From contig JAKPTX010000089.1 of assembly GCA_029570835.1 (NCBI GenBank), positions 98,637 to 162,636 on the forward strand: a stretch of 64,000 nucleotides of DNA, given 5' to 3'. Positions within the stretch are counted from its first letter, which is position 1, and every line of letters begins with the position of its first letter. Position numbers and translations under genes: made by a program. Origin of the DNA: Bacteroidota bacterium (lineage in GTDB: Bacteria; Bacteroidota; Bacteroidia; Bacteroidales; WCHB1-69). Shown piece after piece: positions 8,364 through 16,381 of the stretch. Under the pieces are notes generated by a model that was not told where the DNA came from, made no database searches, and saw only the letters and a list, made by a program, of their open reading frames with translations.

Positions 8364-8386
8364 ACTTTTATTTCCAAAAAAAGAGT

Positions 8387-9496
8387 CTACTTTTTAAGAT
8401 TCAAAATCGCATTGACAATATCCTCAATCGCATTAGGGAAGGAGAATTGTTTCATTTTTTCACCCATTTGGATGGCGCGTTCCTCGTCTTCCAGCAATGC
8501 CGTTAGGTTCGGAATTAATTGGCTATGTACCTCACTATCAGGGATCATAATGGCTGCACCATGGGTTGACAGCGCGGATGCATTCATAGTTTGATGATCT
8601 TCCGCCGCATAAGGGAACGGAATCAGGATTGTGGGCGTTCCAATCAGGGTGAGCTCCGCAATCGCCAATGCGCCGGCACGGGAAACAATCAGATCGGCAA
8701 CGCTGTAAGCATGGTCCATCCGCTGAATAAAGGGCACAATCTTGATATTTTCACTTTGGATTTGAATCCAATGGGGGGGAAGCGTTTTGTAAAACAGCTC
8801 GCCCGTTTGCCATATCAGTTGTAGCTGAGGATTATTAAAGGTGTCCATATTGGAAGCGATGGTCTGGTTGATAGAGCGTGCTCCCAGACTGCCGCCCATC
8901 ACTAAAATGGTCTTTTTATTGGGATCCAATCCGAAATATTCAAATGCTTCCTCTCTTTTTTTGACCACCTGACTGATCTCCGCACGGACGGGATTACCAG
9001 TTAGCACAATCTTCTCCTTGGGGAAATATTTCTCCAATCCTTCATAAGCGACAAAGATTTTTTGCACTTTTTTAGCCACCCAGCGGTTGGTCATGCCGGG
9101 ATAGGAGTTTTGTTCCTGGATTACAGCGGGAATTTTGAGCGCAGTGGCAGCCCGAAGGGCAGGACCGCTGGCAAAACCACCCACACCAATAACCACATCC
9201 GGATTGAAAAAGCGAATGATCTTTTTTGCTCTGTTGTACGCCTTGAGTAGCACAAAAGGAAGTTTGAGATTGCTCATGATTCCCTTGAGGTTAAAATCTC
9301 TGCTTACTCCGTAAATTTTTAATCCTTCGATAGGATAACCGGCATCGGGAACCCTTTTCATCTCCATCTTATTTTCGGCACCAATAAAGAGAATGTCAGC
9401 ATCGGGAACCTCTTTTTTGATTTGATTGGCAATCGCTAAGGCGGGGAAAATGTGTCCTCCGGTTCCCCCTCCGGAGATGATAAAACGTTTATTCAT
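8387..9496 (-). CDS. murG: UDP-N-acetylglucosamine--lipid II glycosyltransferase MurG
   Basis: A 369-residue GT28 glycosyltransferase that adds GlcNAc to lipid I on the inner face of the membrane, making lipid II for peptidoglycan. The N-terminal GGGTGGHIFPALAIA loop (residues 9-23), GVGGFASGP and the C-terminal donor-binding segment SRAGALAIAEL are all present. Length is normal for the family. It starts 23 bases after the stop of the threonine aldolase gene, so the two may be co-transcribed. No other mra/mur cluster genes (ftsW, murC, murD) are beside it, unlike the usual dcw cluster order. Confidence 0.95.
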   Translation of the reverse strand: MNKRFIISGGGTGGHIFPALAIANQIKKEVPDADILFIGAENKMEMKRVPDAGYPIEGLKIYGVSRDFNLKGIMSNLKLPFVLLKAYNRAKKIIRFFNPDVVIGVGGFASGPALRAATALKIPAVIQEQNSYPGMTNRWVAKKVQKIFVAYEGLEKYFPKEKIVLTGNPVRAEISQVVKKREEAFEYFGLDPNKKTILVMGGSLGARSINQTIASNMDTFNNPQLQLIWQTGELFYKTLPPHWIQIQSENIKIVPFIQRMDHAYSVADLIVSRAGALAIAELTLIGTPTILIPFPYAAEDHQTMNASALSTHGAAIMIPDSEVHSQLIPNLTALLEDEERAIQMGEKMKQFSFPNAIEDIVNAILNLKK

Positions 9497-9519
9497 GGTG
9501 ATTCATTTTTTATTTCATA

Positions 9520-10542
9520 TCAGGAGTAGATTTTTTTGAGATCGCGGATGAAGAGTTCAATATCCTCATGAGTAGTGTCCCAGGAGGTGACTAACCGAAT
9601 CTCGTTGTTGGCTTCATCCCACACGTAAAAAAAGTGGTTTTCCAGTAATTGATCTATTTTTTCCCGGTCCATCTTGACAATGATGATATTGCCTTGTGTG
9701 GGATAAGTAAACTCAAAAGGATGGATGAGGTTCATCTCCTTTCTGAGCAGTTGTGCCATTTGGTTGGCGTGTGTGGCATTGGTAAGCCATAGATTATCAG
9801 AAAGATAAGCTATAAATTGTGCTGACGCAAATCGCATTTTAGAAAAGAGCTGAGTAGATTGTTTGCGTATCAACTTCATATTTTCAGCCAGTTCCGGGCG
9901 CAGTGTAATCACGGCTTCTCCCATCATCATTCCATTTTTGGTTCCCCCGAAACTGAGGATATCAACTCCTACGTCGGTGGTCATCTCTTTGAAGCTGCAT
10001 TGTAATGTTGCAGCGGCATTGGCAATCCGGGCGCCATCCATGTGCAAGTACATGTTGTTTTGGTGCAACAGATTGGCGAGAGTTTGGATCTCAGCAGGTG
10101 TGTAGAGGGTTCCCAGTTCTGTTAATTGTGAGATATAGAGCACTTTAGGTTGGGAGTGGTGTTCAAAACCAATCAGGTGGAGCATCGATTCAACCATCGC
10201 GGGAGTAACCTTACCATCGGGAGTTTTGAAACTCTTGAGTGCTGCACCGGTGAGCCACTCGGGCGCACCGCACTCATCAATATAGATATGTCCCGTTTCT
10301 GCAGTGAGGATGGCGTTGAACGGTTGCGTGCAGGCGCGCAAAGCACAGATATTGGCGCCGGTACCGTTGAAAACAGGGAAAAAGTCAGCTTGCTCTCCAA
10401 AATATTTCCGAATCAAGTGAGTTGCTTCTGCTGTGTAATTATCATCACCATAAGCCAATTGATGATTACGGTTTGCACTAAGCAATACATCCATGATTTT
10501 GGGATGCACTCCGGAATGATTATCACTACCAAAACTTCGCAT
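9520..10542 (-). CDS. ltaE: Low-specificity threonine aldolase, PLP-dependent
   Basis: A 340-residue fold-type I PLP enzyme expected to cleave L-threonine or L-allo-threonine into glycine and acetaldehyde. Family marks are the start MRSFGSDNHSGVHP, FNGTGANICAL, the cofactor Asp in LHMDGARIANA and the Schiff-base Lys in LSFGGTKNGMM (about residue 203). Length fits the family. It lies upstream of murG in the same direction. The region 10543-10706 separates it from the divergently transcribed ackA. Confidence 0.92.
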   Translation of the reverse strand: MRSFGSDNHSGVHPKIMDVLLSANRNHQLAYGDDNYTAEATHLIRKYFGEQADFFPVFNGTGANICALRACTQPFNAILTAETGHIYIDECGAPEWLTGAALKSFKTPDGKVTPAMVESMLHLIGFEHHSQPKVLYISQLTELGTLYTPAEIQTLANLLHQNNMYLHMDGARIANAAATLQCSFKEMTTDVGVDILSFGGTKNGMMMGEAVITLRPELAENMKLIRKQSTQLFSKMRFASAQFIAYLSDNLWLTNATHANQMAQLLRKEMNLIHPFEFTYPTQGNIIIVKMDREKIDQLLENHFFYVWDEANNEIRLVTSWDTTHEDIELFIRDLKKIYS

Positions 10543-10653
10543 AAAGAATAGTTTAAAACAATCAACAAAAGTAGTAAAATTTAATGAAACAGGCCCCCTG
10601 AAATGGAATTGTTAAAATATCTTAATGGGCTGGATAAATCCTTTGTTTTTCGG

Positions 10654-10661
10654 TACCTTTG
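10654..10661 (+). promoter_or_regulatory. -7 promoter element (TACCTTTG) of ackA
   Basis: TACCTTTG, followed by C, lies 45 bases upstream of the ackA ATG. A well-placed -33 box was not found. Confidence 0.6.
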
Positions 10662-10706
10662 CACCGTTTTTAAAAATAACCCTATAAAATATATTATTAT
10701 CTGATT

Positions 10707-11903
10707 ATGAACATTTTAGTATTAAATTGTGGAAGCTCATCGATCAAATATCAATTGATTTACATGAATGACACCACTGAGTTGAAGGCAAAAGGATTGG
10801 TTGAACGTATTGGTTTGGAGGTAGGAGAGTTTACTCATCGCCCTACCGGTAAAGATAAATATTCAGTTCAAACTCCAATTAAGGATCACAGTGTTGGAAT
10901 TAAGTTGGTTTTGGACGCATTGGTAGATCCGAATCATGGCGTGTTGTCATCCATTGATCAAATTAATGCGGTAGGACATCGTGTAGCTCATGGTGGAGAG
11001 CATTTCAAAAAAAGTGCTTTGATTGATAAAGAAGCGTTGGAATATATTAGAAAATGTTCAGAATTGGCACCTTTACATAATCCCGCCAATATCATGGGGA
11101 TTGAGGTGATGCATGAGATGTTGCCCAATATACCACAAGTTGCAGTATTTGACACCTCTTTCCATCAAACTATGCCACCCGAAGCTTTCTTGTATGCTAT
11201 TCCCTTCAAATATTATGAAGAACATAAGATTAGACGTTACGGGTTCCATGGAACCAGTCATAAATTTGTAGCTCCCAAAGCAGCAAATCTTTTAGGTAAG
11301 AAATATGAAGATCTTAAGATTATCGTTTGTCACTTAGGAAACGGAGCTTCTATATGTGCTGTTAAAAATGGACAATCAGTAGATACTTCCATGGGGTTCA
11401 CTCCGGTTGAAGGATTGGTAATGGGAACCAGAGCTGGTGACTTAGACTTGGGAGCATTGCTTTATATCGCTGAAAAAGAGGGATTTGATTTTGAAGCAGC
11501 CAATAAATTGATCAACAAACAATCCGGATTACTTGGACTTACAGGCAAAAGTTCCGATATGAGAGATATCAATGATGGTGTTGAAGCAGGTGATCTACGC
11601 AGTATATATGCTCATAAAGTGTTCTGTTACAGAGTGAAAAAATATATAGGAGCTTATACAGCTGCTATGGACGGAGTTGATATCATCGCGTTTACCGGTG
11701 GAATTGGAGAAAATGGTATAGAGCAAAGAGAAGAGATTTTGAAAGATCTCAAGTTCTTTGGTGTTGATTTTGATCCGGTTGCCAACAAGGTAAGAGGAAA
11801 AGATGCGGTAATCACCAAACCGGGAAGCAAAACCGTAGCCATGGTTGTTACCACTGACGAAGAATTGGTGATAGCAACAGATACTTATAACCTTACAAAG
11901 TAA
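10707..11903 (+). CDS. ackA: Acetate kinase
   Basis: A 398-residue ASKHA-fold kinase that interconverts acetyl phosphate plus ADP and acetate plus ATP, the last step of fermentative acetate formation. It starts MNILVLNCGSSSIKYQL, has GHRVAHGGE, VFDTSFHQTMP, RRYGFHGTSHK, HLGNGAS, MGFTPVEGLVMGTRAGDLD and FTGGIGENG in family order. The usual partner pta is not next to it here. It converges on queE with only three bases between the stop codons. Confidence 0.97.
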   Translation: MNILVLNCGSSSIKYQLIYMNDTTELKAKGLVERIGLEVGEFTHRPTGKDKYSVQTPIKDHSVGIKLVLDALVDPNHGVLSSIDQINAVGHRVAHGGEHFKKSALIDKEALEYIRKCSELAPLHNPANIMGIEVMHEMLPNIPQVAVFDTSFHQTMPPEAFLYAIPFKYYEEHKIRRYGFHGTSHKFVAPKAANLLGKKYEDLKIIVCHLGNGASICAVKNGQSVDTSMGFTPVEGLVMGTRAGDLDLGALLYIAEKEGFDFEAANKLINKQSGLLGLTGKSSDMRDINDGVEAGDLRSIYAHKVFCYRVKKYIGAYTAAMDGVDIIAFTGGIGENGIEQREEILKDLKFFGVDFDPVANKVRGKDAVITKPGSKTVAMVVTTDEELVIATDTYNLTK

Positions 11904-11906
11904 AGA

Positions 11907-12539
11907 CTAAGGAATATTCATAAACTTATGGCTTTGGAGTGATATTCTCCATTGAGGGTGATCCAGAGCGTACTGTATAATATAAGGTAACATTTTGGGA
12001 GAATTACTCCATTCCGGTTGTAAAAACCGGAGCATATGACTCCCAATTTTTTTTGCATTCTCTTCCGCCCATTTAAAGTCGTCATGGTCATAGATGATCA
12101 CTTTCAGTTCATTGGCTATCTGAAAATAGATATCCAATGGCGGGTGATTTCTCTTAGGTGACAGGCAGATCCAATCCCACTCGCCACTGAGCGGTTCCGA
12201 TCCGGAAGTTTCCAAAAAGAGTTCAATATTGTGTTTGTGGAGTTCCCGGCAAAGGTAGCTGAGGTCGTACAGCATAGGTTCGCCACCGGTAACCACTACC
12301 GCTTTGGCAGGATTTTCGAGAATTCTTGCAATCGCCTCATCTGTACTGACTAAACTATGTTTGGACGCATCCCACGACTCTTTCACATCGCAAAAGAAAC
12401 AACCTACATCACAGCCGCCAATGCGCAAAAAATAAGCGGGCTTGCCCGTGTGAAAGCCCTCACCTTGTAAGGAATAAAACTCTTCCATAATCGGTAAAAG
12501 GTAGGGAGAAGGGGTCTGATTCGGGTTAAAATGAGTCAT
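11907..12539 (-). CDS. queE: 7-carboxy-7-deazaguanine synthase (radical SAM)
   Basis: A radical-SAM enzyme that converts 6-carboxytetrahydropterin to 7-carboxy-7-deazaguanine in queuosine synthesis. I start at the ATG at 12539 (MTHFNPNQ, 210 residues); the 26 extra upstream residues are hydrophobic and run across the promoter, so I reject them. EEFYSLQGEG is followed by the cluster motif CDVGCFFCDVKESWD, with a C-x3-C-x2-C spacing, and VVTGGEPMLY. LSPKRNHPP resembles the QueE substrate-binding segment. It is divergent from dnaX. Confidence 0.9.
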   Translation of the reverse strand: MTHFNPNQTPSPYLLPIMEEFYSLQGEGFHTGKPAYFLRIGGCDVGCFFCDVKESWDASKHSLVSTDEAIARILENPAKAVVVTGGEPMLYDLSYLCRELHKHNIELFLETSGSEPLSGEWDWICLSPKRNHPPLDIYFQIANELKVIIYDHDDFKWAEENAKKIGSHMLRFLQPEWSNSPKMLPYIIQYALDHPQWRISLQSHKFMNIP

Positions 12540-12565
12540 GCTATTCGGTTCGTTTAAAATTTTTA

Positions 12566-12573
12566 CAAAAATA
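12566..12573 (-). promoter_or_regulatory. -7 promoter element (TATTTTTG) of queE
   Basis: Minus-strand TATTTTTG, 27 bases before the chosen queE ATG. It supports the shorter start. Confidence 0.45.
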
Positions 12574-12606
12574 AGAAAAAGGATCGGAATAGTGAAAAAA
12601 AAGATG

Positions 12607-12614
12607 TATCTTTG
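12607..12614 (+). promoter_or_regulatory. -7 promoter element (TATCTTTG) of dnaX
   Basis: TATCTTTG followed by C, 33 bases before the ATG at 12647. With the queE element only 34 bases away it forms a compact divergent promoter region. Confidence 0.6.
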
Positions 12615-12646
12615 CAAGTTATGTTGTGATCAGAATCTTAAAAAGT

Positions 12647-13780
12647 ATGGATAACTTTATTGTATCAGCTCGAAAATATCGTCCTAACACATTCAACATG
12701 GTGGTTGGACAAGATTCCATCGTTGCCACCTTAAAAAATGCAATTAAAACCAATCAGGTTGCTCAGGCATTTTTATTTTGCGGTCCTCGTGGAGTAGGAA
12801 AAACCACCTGTGCCAGAATCCTGGCTAAAGCCCTCAACTGCACAAACTTAACTACAGAACATGAGCCTTGTAATGAGTGTCTCTCTTGTCAATCTTTTAA
12901 CCAATCTGCCTCTTTCAACGTCTATGAACTGGACGCTGCTTCCAACAACTCTGTTGAGGACATCCGTTCGTTGGTGGAGCAAGTGAGGATCAGTCCGCAG
13001 GGAGCAAAATATAAGGTCTATATTATCGATGAGGTGCACATGCTTTCCAATCAGGCGTTCAATGCCTTTTTGAAAACATTGGAAGAACCGCCATCTTATG
13101 CGAAATTTATTCTGGCTACAACCGAGAAACACAAGATTATTCCTACTATCCTTTCGCGTTGCCAAGTGTATGATTTTAAGCGAATTACAGATAATGATAT
13201 TGCCAAACATCTTGAATATGTGGCTAAGCAGGAGGGAGTAACTATTGAGCAGGAGGCGTTGCGTGTCATTGCTTTCAAGGCGGATGGTGCTTTGAGGGAT
13301 GCCCTTTCCATTTTTGACCAGTTGGTGAGCTCTTCAGGCAATCAGATCAGCTATAAAACAACGATTCACCATCTCAATGTGCTGGATGTGGATCATTACT
13401 TTAAAATGACGGAACATCTTTTCAGTGAGGATGTTACGAATGCATTATTACTTTTTGATGAGATATTGGCGCAAGGTTTTGATGGTCAGCATTTTATTTC
13501 GGGGTTGGCGACCCATTTTCGCAATTTGTTGTTGGCACAAACTCCGGGAACAGTGAAGTTGATGGAGAGTTCAGATGCCGTAAAGCAGAAATATATTCAA
13601 CAAGTGCAAGGAATTGACCGGATGTTGCTGGTTCGGGCGATGGAGTTGGCGAATCAGTGCGATTTCAACTATAAAATGTCCAATAATAAGCGTTTATCCG
13701 TTGAAATTTGCTTGTTGCAGATCAATGGTAACTACGTATACAAGCTAAAAAGCAGCGTCAGGCAATCACGGGAGGGATAA
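12647..13780 (+). CDS. dnaX: DNA polymerase III subunit gamma/tau, N-terminal part (frame broken)
   Basis: The AAA+ clamp-loader subunit of the replicative polymerase. Translation should start at 12647 (MDNFIVSARKYRP); a GTG at 12626 is in frame but close to the promoter. It has Walker A GPRGVGKT (about residue 44), four zinc-binding cysteines (CTNLTTEHEPCNECLSC), Walker B IIDEVHM and the LSRCQ sensor/arginine motif. The frame ends at 13780 with about 20 residues unlike any DnaX. By eye, the natural sequence continues in a second frame near 13726 (LRIQAKKQRQAITGG) and in a third near 13777 (DNTEKQPTPG), as if one base were missing at each place. The break lies just where clamp-loader domain III should end. 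Confidence 0.85.
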   Translation: MDNFIVSARKYRPNTFNMVVGQDSIVATLKNAIKTNQVAQAFLFCGPRGVGKTTCARILAKALNCTNLTTEHEPCNECLSCQSFNQSASFNVYELDAASNNSVEDIRSLVEQVRISPQGAKYKVYIIDEVHMLSNQAFNAFLKTLEEPPSYAKFILATTEKHKIIPTILSRCQVYDFKRITDNDIAKHLEYVAKQEGVTIEQEALRVIAFKADGALRDALSIFDQLVSSSGNQISYKTTIHHLNVLDVDHYFKMTEHLFSEDVTNALLLFDEILAQGFDGQHFISGLATHFRNLLLAQTPGTVKLMESSDAVKQKYIQQVQGIDRMLLVRAMELANQCDFNYKMSNNKRLSVEICLLQINGNYVYKLKSSVRQSREG

Positions 13781-14447
13781 TACAGAAAAACAACCCACTC
13801 CGGGGGCGACGACCGCTCAGACGGTGACTGCTGTGCCTCAGCAATCGACCCGTTCTTTTGTGCCGCCGACAGGTGTTCCAATTAAAAAGACAGTTCCTAT
13901 TTCTGATCTTTTGGAAAAAGAAATAAAGGGGGGAAGCGAAACTATCGCTCCACCCGTGGAAACAGCAAAAGAAGAACAAGCTGCCCCACTTGCTGCTGCT
14001 GAGGCACAGGTTACCGAGGGGGGTGACTCAGATCCCGAAGAGAAAGAAATATGCTGCCCCCCAAATATTGAAGATCCAAAAGAAGAAAAAGAAAAATTGA
14101 CCTTTGCAGAGCATTGGAAGATCATTTTTGCACAAGTTTTTGAAAAAATACCTCTTATTTTACACCCTTTGGATGAGTATGTGCCTGATATTGAGAATAA
14201 TATCATTACCGTAAGATTAAAAAATGATTTTCAAAAAGATTATTTTGAACCTGAAATCAGACACTTGCTCAGTTATCTGAGGAATCAATATGATGACCGA
14301 ATCGAAGATATTCAATTGGTGGTGGATGAGTCGGTAGAAACGAAAAAAATTATCTATGATTTGGTTGACAAAATGGATGATTTAAAACAGGAAAATCCTG
14401 AGTTTGAGAACTTTATATCTATATTGGGATTGCATGCTAACGATTAA
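13777..14447 (+). CDS. dnaX: DNA polymerase III subunit tau, C-terminal part (frame broken)
   Basis: The C-terminal part of dnaX, in a different frame from the N-terminal part. A Pro/Thr/Gln-rich linker (TPGATTAQTVTAVPQQ, then VPPTGVPIKKTVP) leads to a helical tail domain (EHWKIIFAQVF to ISILGLHAND), typical of Bacteroidota tau. An independent start is unlikely: the only candidate is a GTG at 13824 inside the linker. The linker carries a CysCys-containing insertion (GGDSDPEEKEICCPPN, DNA 14016-14063) whose ends, GAGGGGGG and GCTGCCCCCC, resemble the dispersed G6CAG repeat. The subtilase gene starts four bases after the stop. Confidence 0.75.
14016..14063 (-). repeat. Possible in-frame G6CAG-type repeat inside dnaX
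   Basis: TATGCTGCCCCCC occurs here and in repeat copy 2 (8097-8110), and the left edge GGGGGGTGAC resembles the left edge GGGGGTTGAC of copy 5. The middle does not align, so insertion of a repeat is only a possibility. Confidence 0.3.
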
Positions 14448-14451
14448 TACA

Positions 14452-16350
14452 ATGAAAAAATTAGGATTGGTTCTAAGTTTATTGTGCTTGCTGTCAGGAC
14501 TAAAAGCGCAAACATTCGAAATTCAAGGAAAACAACTACATCGCGCGATTCCGGATGCCACGGTGGATAGTGTTTGGAATGGGATTGGATTACCCTGGAA
14601 AATGACAGGAAAAGATATCATCATCGGCTTTACTGATTGGGGATTTGACTATACTCATCCTGTTTTTTATGATACATCCATGACCCGGTATCGGGTTTTG
14701 AGAGCCTGGGATCAGTTCAAAAAAGAGGGTCCTGCGCCTGCCGGTTTTGATTATGGTCGGGAATATGTAGGAGAAGCTCAATTGTTGGCTGCACAGTGTG
14801 ATACTTTCAATGTGTACCAATATGCTTATCATGGTACGCATGTGGCTTCGATTGCAGCCGGGGCGGGAGCCGGAACGATTTACAGGGGAGTGGCTTACGA
14901 AGCGGATTTGCTGTTTGCTACTTTTTTGGTGGATGAACAGGCAGTGGTGGATGCGTTTCAGTGGATGTACAATGTAGCTCAACAGGAGGGAAAACGATTG
15001 GTGATCAATATGAGTTGGGGATTGTACTATATTGACAATTATACCGGAACCGGGAAAATCGGTCAAAAGATGGAGGAGTTGTCGCAATTGGGCGTTGTGT
15101 TTGTGACCAGCGCGGGGAATAATGGGGATGTGAACTTCCATATTGATCAGGATTTTGATAGTGACAATGGGATTGATACTTTGCGGACTATTGTTCATTT
15201 TGCTGGAGGTTCACCCTACCAATATGGACAATCGATTACGATGACCAATTCACCTAATACCACTTTTTCTTTTGCGTTGCAACTGTTGAGCAATACCTAT
15301 CAACCTCTGTCCATGACTCCTTTTTACAACACTGCAGATAGTTCAGGCTATTTTGAATCCTACATAATTTATGAAACGGATACGATTCATTATACGGTAG
15401 AGATTGATCAGCAGGATGTGAACAATCATCGTCCGGAGGTGAGAGTGAGAGTTCAAAAACCGCAATCCACATACAAAATCGGACTTCATGTTACGGCACC
15501 ATCGGGTTATTTTCATGCCTGGAACGTGATAGAGCTTACTAACGATGTAGGTAATTGGGGGGGAGCATTTCTTACACATGCTTCATTACCGGGATGGAAA
15601 GCCGGGAATCCTCATTTTGGATTGGGAGCACCGGCCAATGTTGAATGTGCCATTGCAGTGGCAGCACATAAGTCGAGAGTGATTACCCCTAACTATACTA
15701 TTGGAGGTGAGATTACCTCTTTTTCCAGCTATGGACCAACGATTGATTATCAAACTAAGCCGGAGGTTTCAGCTCCCGGGAACAATATTGTGGCAGCTTT
15801 ATCCAGTTTTACCAATACTTATACCGGATCTTATACTAAACAAATCGAGTTTCAAGGAAGAGAGTACCGATTTGTATCTCTATCCGGAACCTCTATGGCC
15901 TCTCCCTTAGCAGCAGGAGTGGTAGGGTTGGTTTTGGAGGCTAATCGTTGGCTTACCCCACAACAGGTAAAAGAGGTATTGACTGCGACAGCGCGAAATG
16001 ATCAATATACGGCTGAAAGTGGTGTGGAGCGTTTTGGCTACGGAAAAGTAGATGCGTATCATGCGGTTTTAGCTGCTGTAGATTTAATAGGAGTGCAGGA
16101 AAATGAAATTCAACAATTTAGCTCTTATTTGTTCCCTAATCCTTCAGATGGTGCACTTTTTGTGGGTATAGAATCGGAGGGAACGGGAGCATTGATGGAG
16201 GTTTTCAACCTGGAAGGGAAAAGAGTTTATGTTCAATCATTGGTTTCCGGATTGCAACAATTGAATCTGACGGAACTTCCGGCCGGCTATTACATGATTA
16301 GAATAACTGCACAAAACAGACATGAAATCCATAAATGGATTAAATTTTAA
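14452..16350 (+). CDS. Secreted subtilisin-like serine protease (S8) with T9SS sorting domain
   Basis: A 632-residue secreted protease starting at 14452 (MKKLGLVLSLLCLL, signal peptide to about residue 20). The S8 triad is visible: Asp62 in GFTDWGFDYTHP, His127 in YHGTHVASIAAG and Ser in LSGTSMASPLAAGV (about residue 484). INMSWG and SAGNNGD are the usual subtilase segments. The last 75 residues (LFPNPSDGALFVG to IRITAQNRHEIHKWIKF) form a type A sorting domain for the type IX secretion system, so the enzyme should be exported to the surface or medium. It lies between dnaX and the RelA/SpoT gene with short gaps and may be co-transcribed with both, an odd setting for an exported protease. Confidence 0.92.
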   Translation: MKKLGLVLSLLCLLSGLKAQTFEIQGKQLHRAIPDATVDSVWNGIGLPWKMTGKDIIIGFTDWGFDYTHPVFYDTSMTRYRVLRAWDQFKKEGPAPAGFDYGREYVGEAQLLAAQCDTFNVYQYAYHGTHVASIAAGAGAGTIYRGVAYEADLLFATFLVDEQAVVDAFQWMYNVAQQEGKRLVINMSWGLYYIDNYTGTGKIGQKMEELSQLGVVFVTSAGNNGDVNFHIDQDFDSDNGIDTLRTIVHFAGGSPYQYGQSITMTNSPNTTFSFALQLLSNTYQPLSMTPFYNTADSSGYFESYIIYETDTIHYTVEIDQQDVNNHRPEVRVRVQKPQSTYKIGLHVTAPSGYFHAWNVIELTNDVGNWGGAFLTHASLPGWKAGNPHFGLGAPANVECAIAVAAHKSRVITPNYTIGGEITSFSSYGPTIDYQTKPEVSAPGNNIVAALSSFTNTYTGSYTKQIEFQGREYRFVSLSGTSMASPLAAGVVGLVLEANRWLTPQQVKEVLTATARNDQYTAESGVERFGYGKVDAYHAVLAAVDLIGVQENEIQQFSSYLFPNPSDGALFVGIESEGTGALMEVFNLEGKRVYVQSLVSGLQQLNLTELPAGYYMIRITAQNRHEIHKWIKF

Positions 16351-16381
16351 TTAAAAATTAATAAAATTTGGATAAAAATAT

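Larger units (their letters stand above)
7469..8386. repeat. Non-coding region dense in dispersed repeats
   Basis: About 900 bases with no plausible gene. It holds two copies of the GGGGGGCAG family (7502-7573, 8058-8120) and a REP-like palindrome CCCCTCCTTGGAGGGG near 7687. An ACCCCGTAGGGGTG element occurs twice (about 7897 and 7949), with a related inverted CTACGGGG at 8225. There is a GC-rich inverted repeat at 8266-8294, heptamer arrays with at least eight different repeat sequences, and core-A and core-B copies. It lies between the end of the glycosylase gene and the end of murG, which converge. Confidence 0.8.

Noticed and set aside
9863-10551. Genes opposite the threonine aldolase gene
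   Set aside because: The minus-strand enzyme is unambiguous; the opposite frames carry no recognisable motif.
11904-11906. Terminator between ackA and queE
   Set aside because: The convergent stop codons are only three bases apart and no hairpin with a T run was seen.
12540-12617. Hydrophobic N-terminal extension of QueE
   Set aside because: It spans the divergent promoter region, and QueE is a cytosolic enzyme.
13742-13790. Classic -1 programmed frameshift at a slippery A-run in dnaX
   Set aside because: The AAAAAG run is not in the phase needed for a standard X-XXY-YYZ slip, and two shifts would be required. Missing bases fit better.
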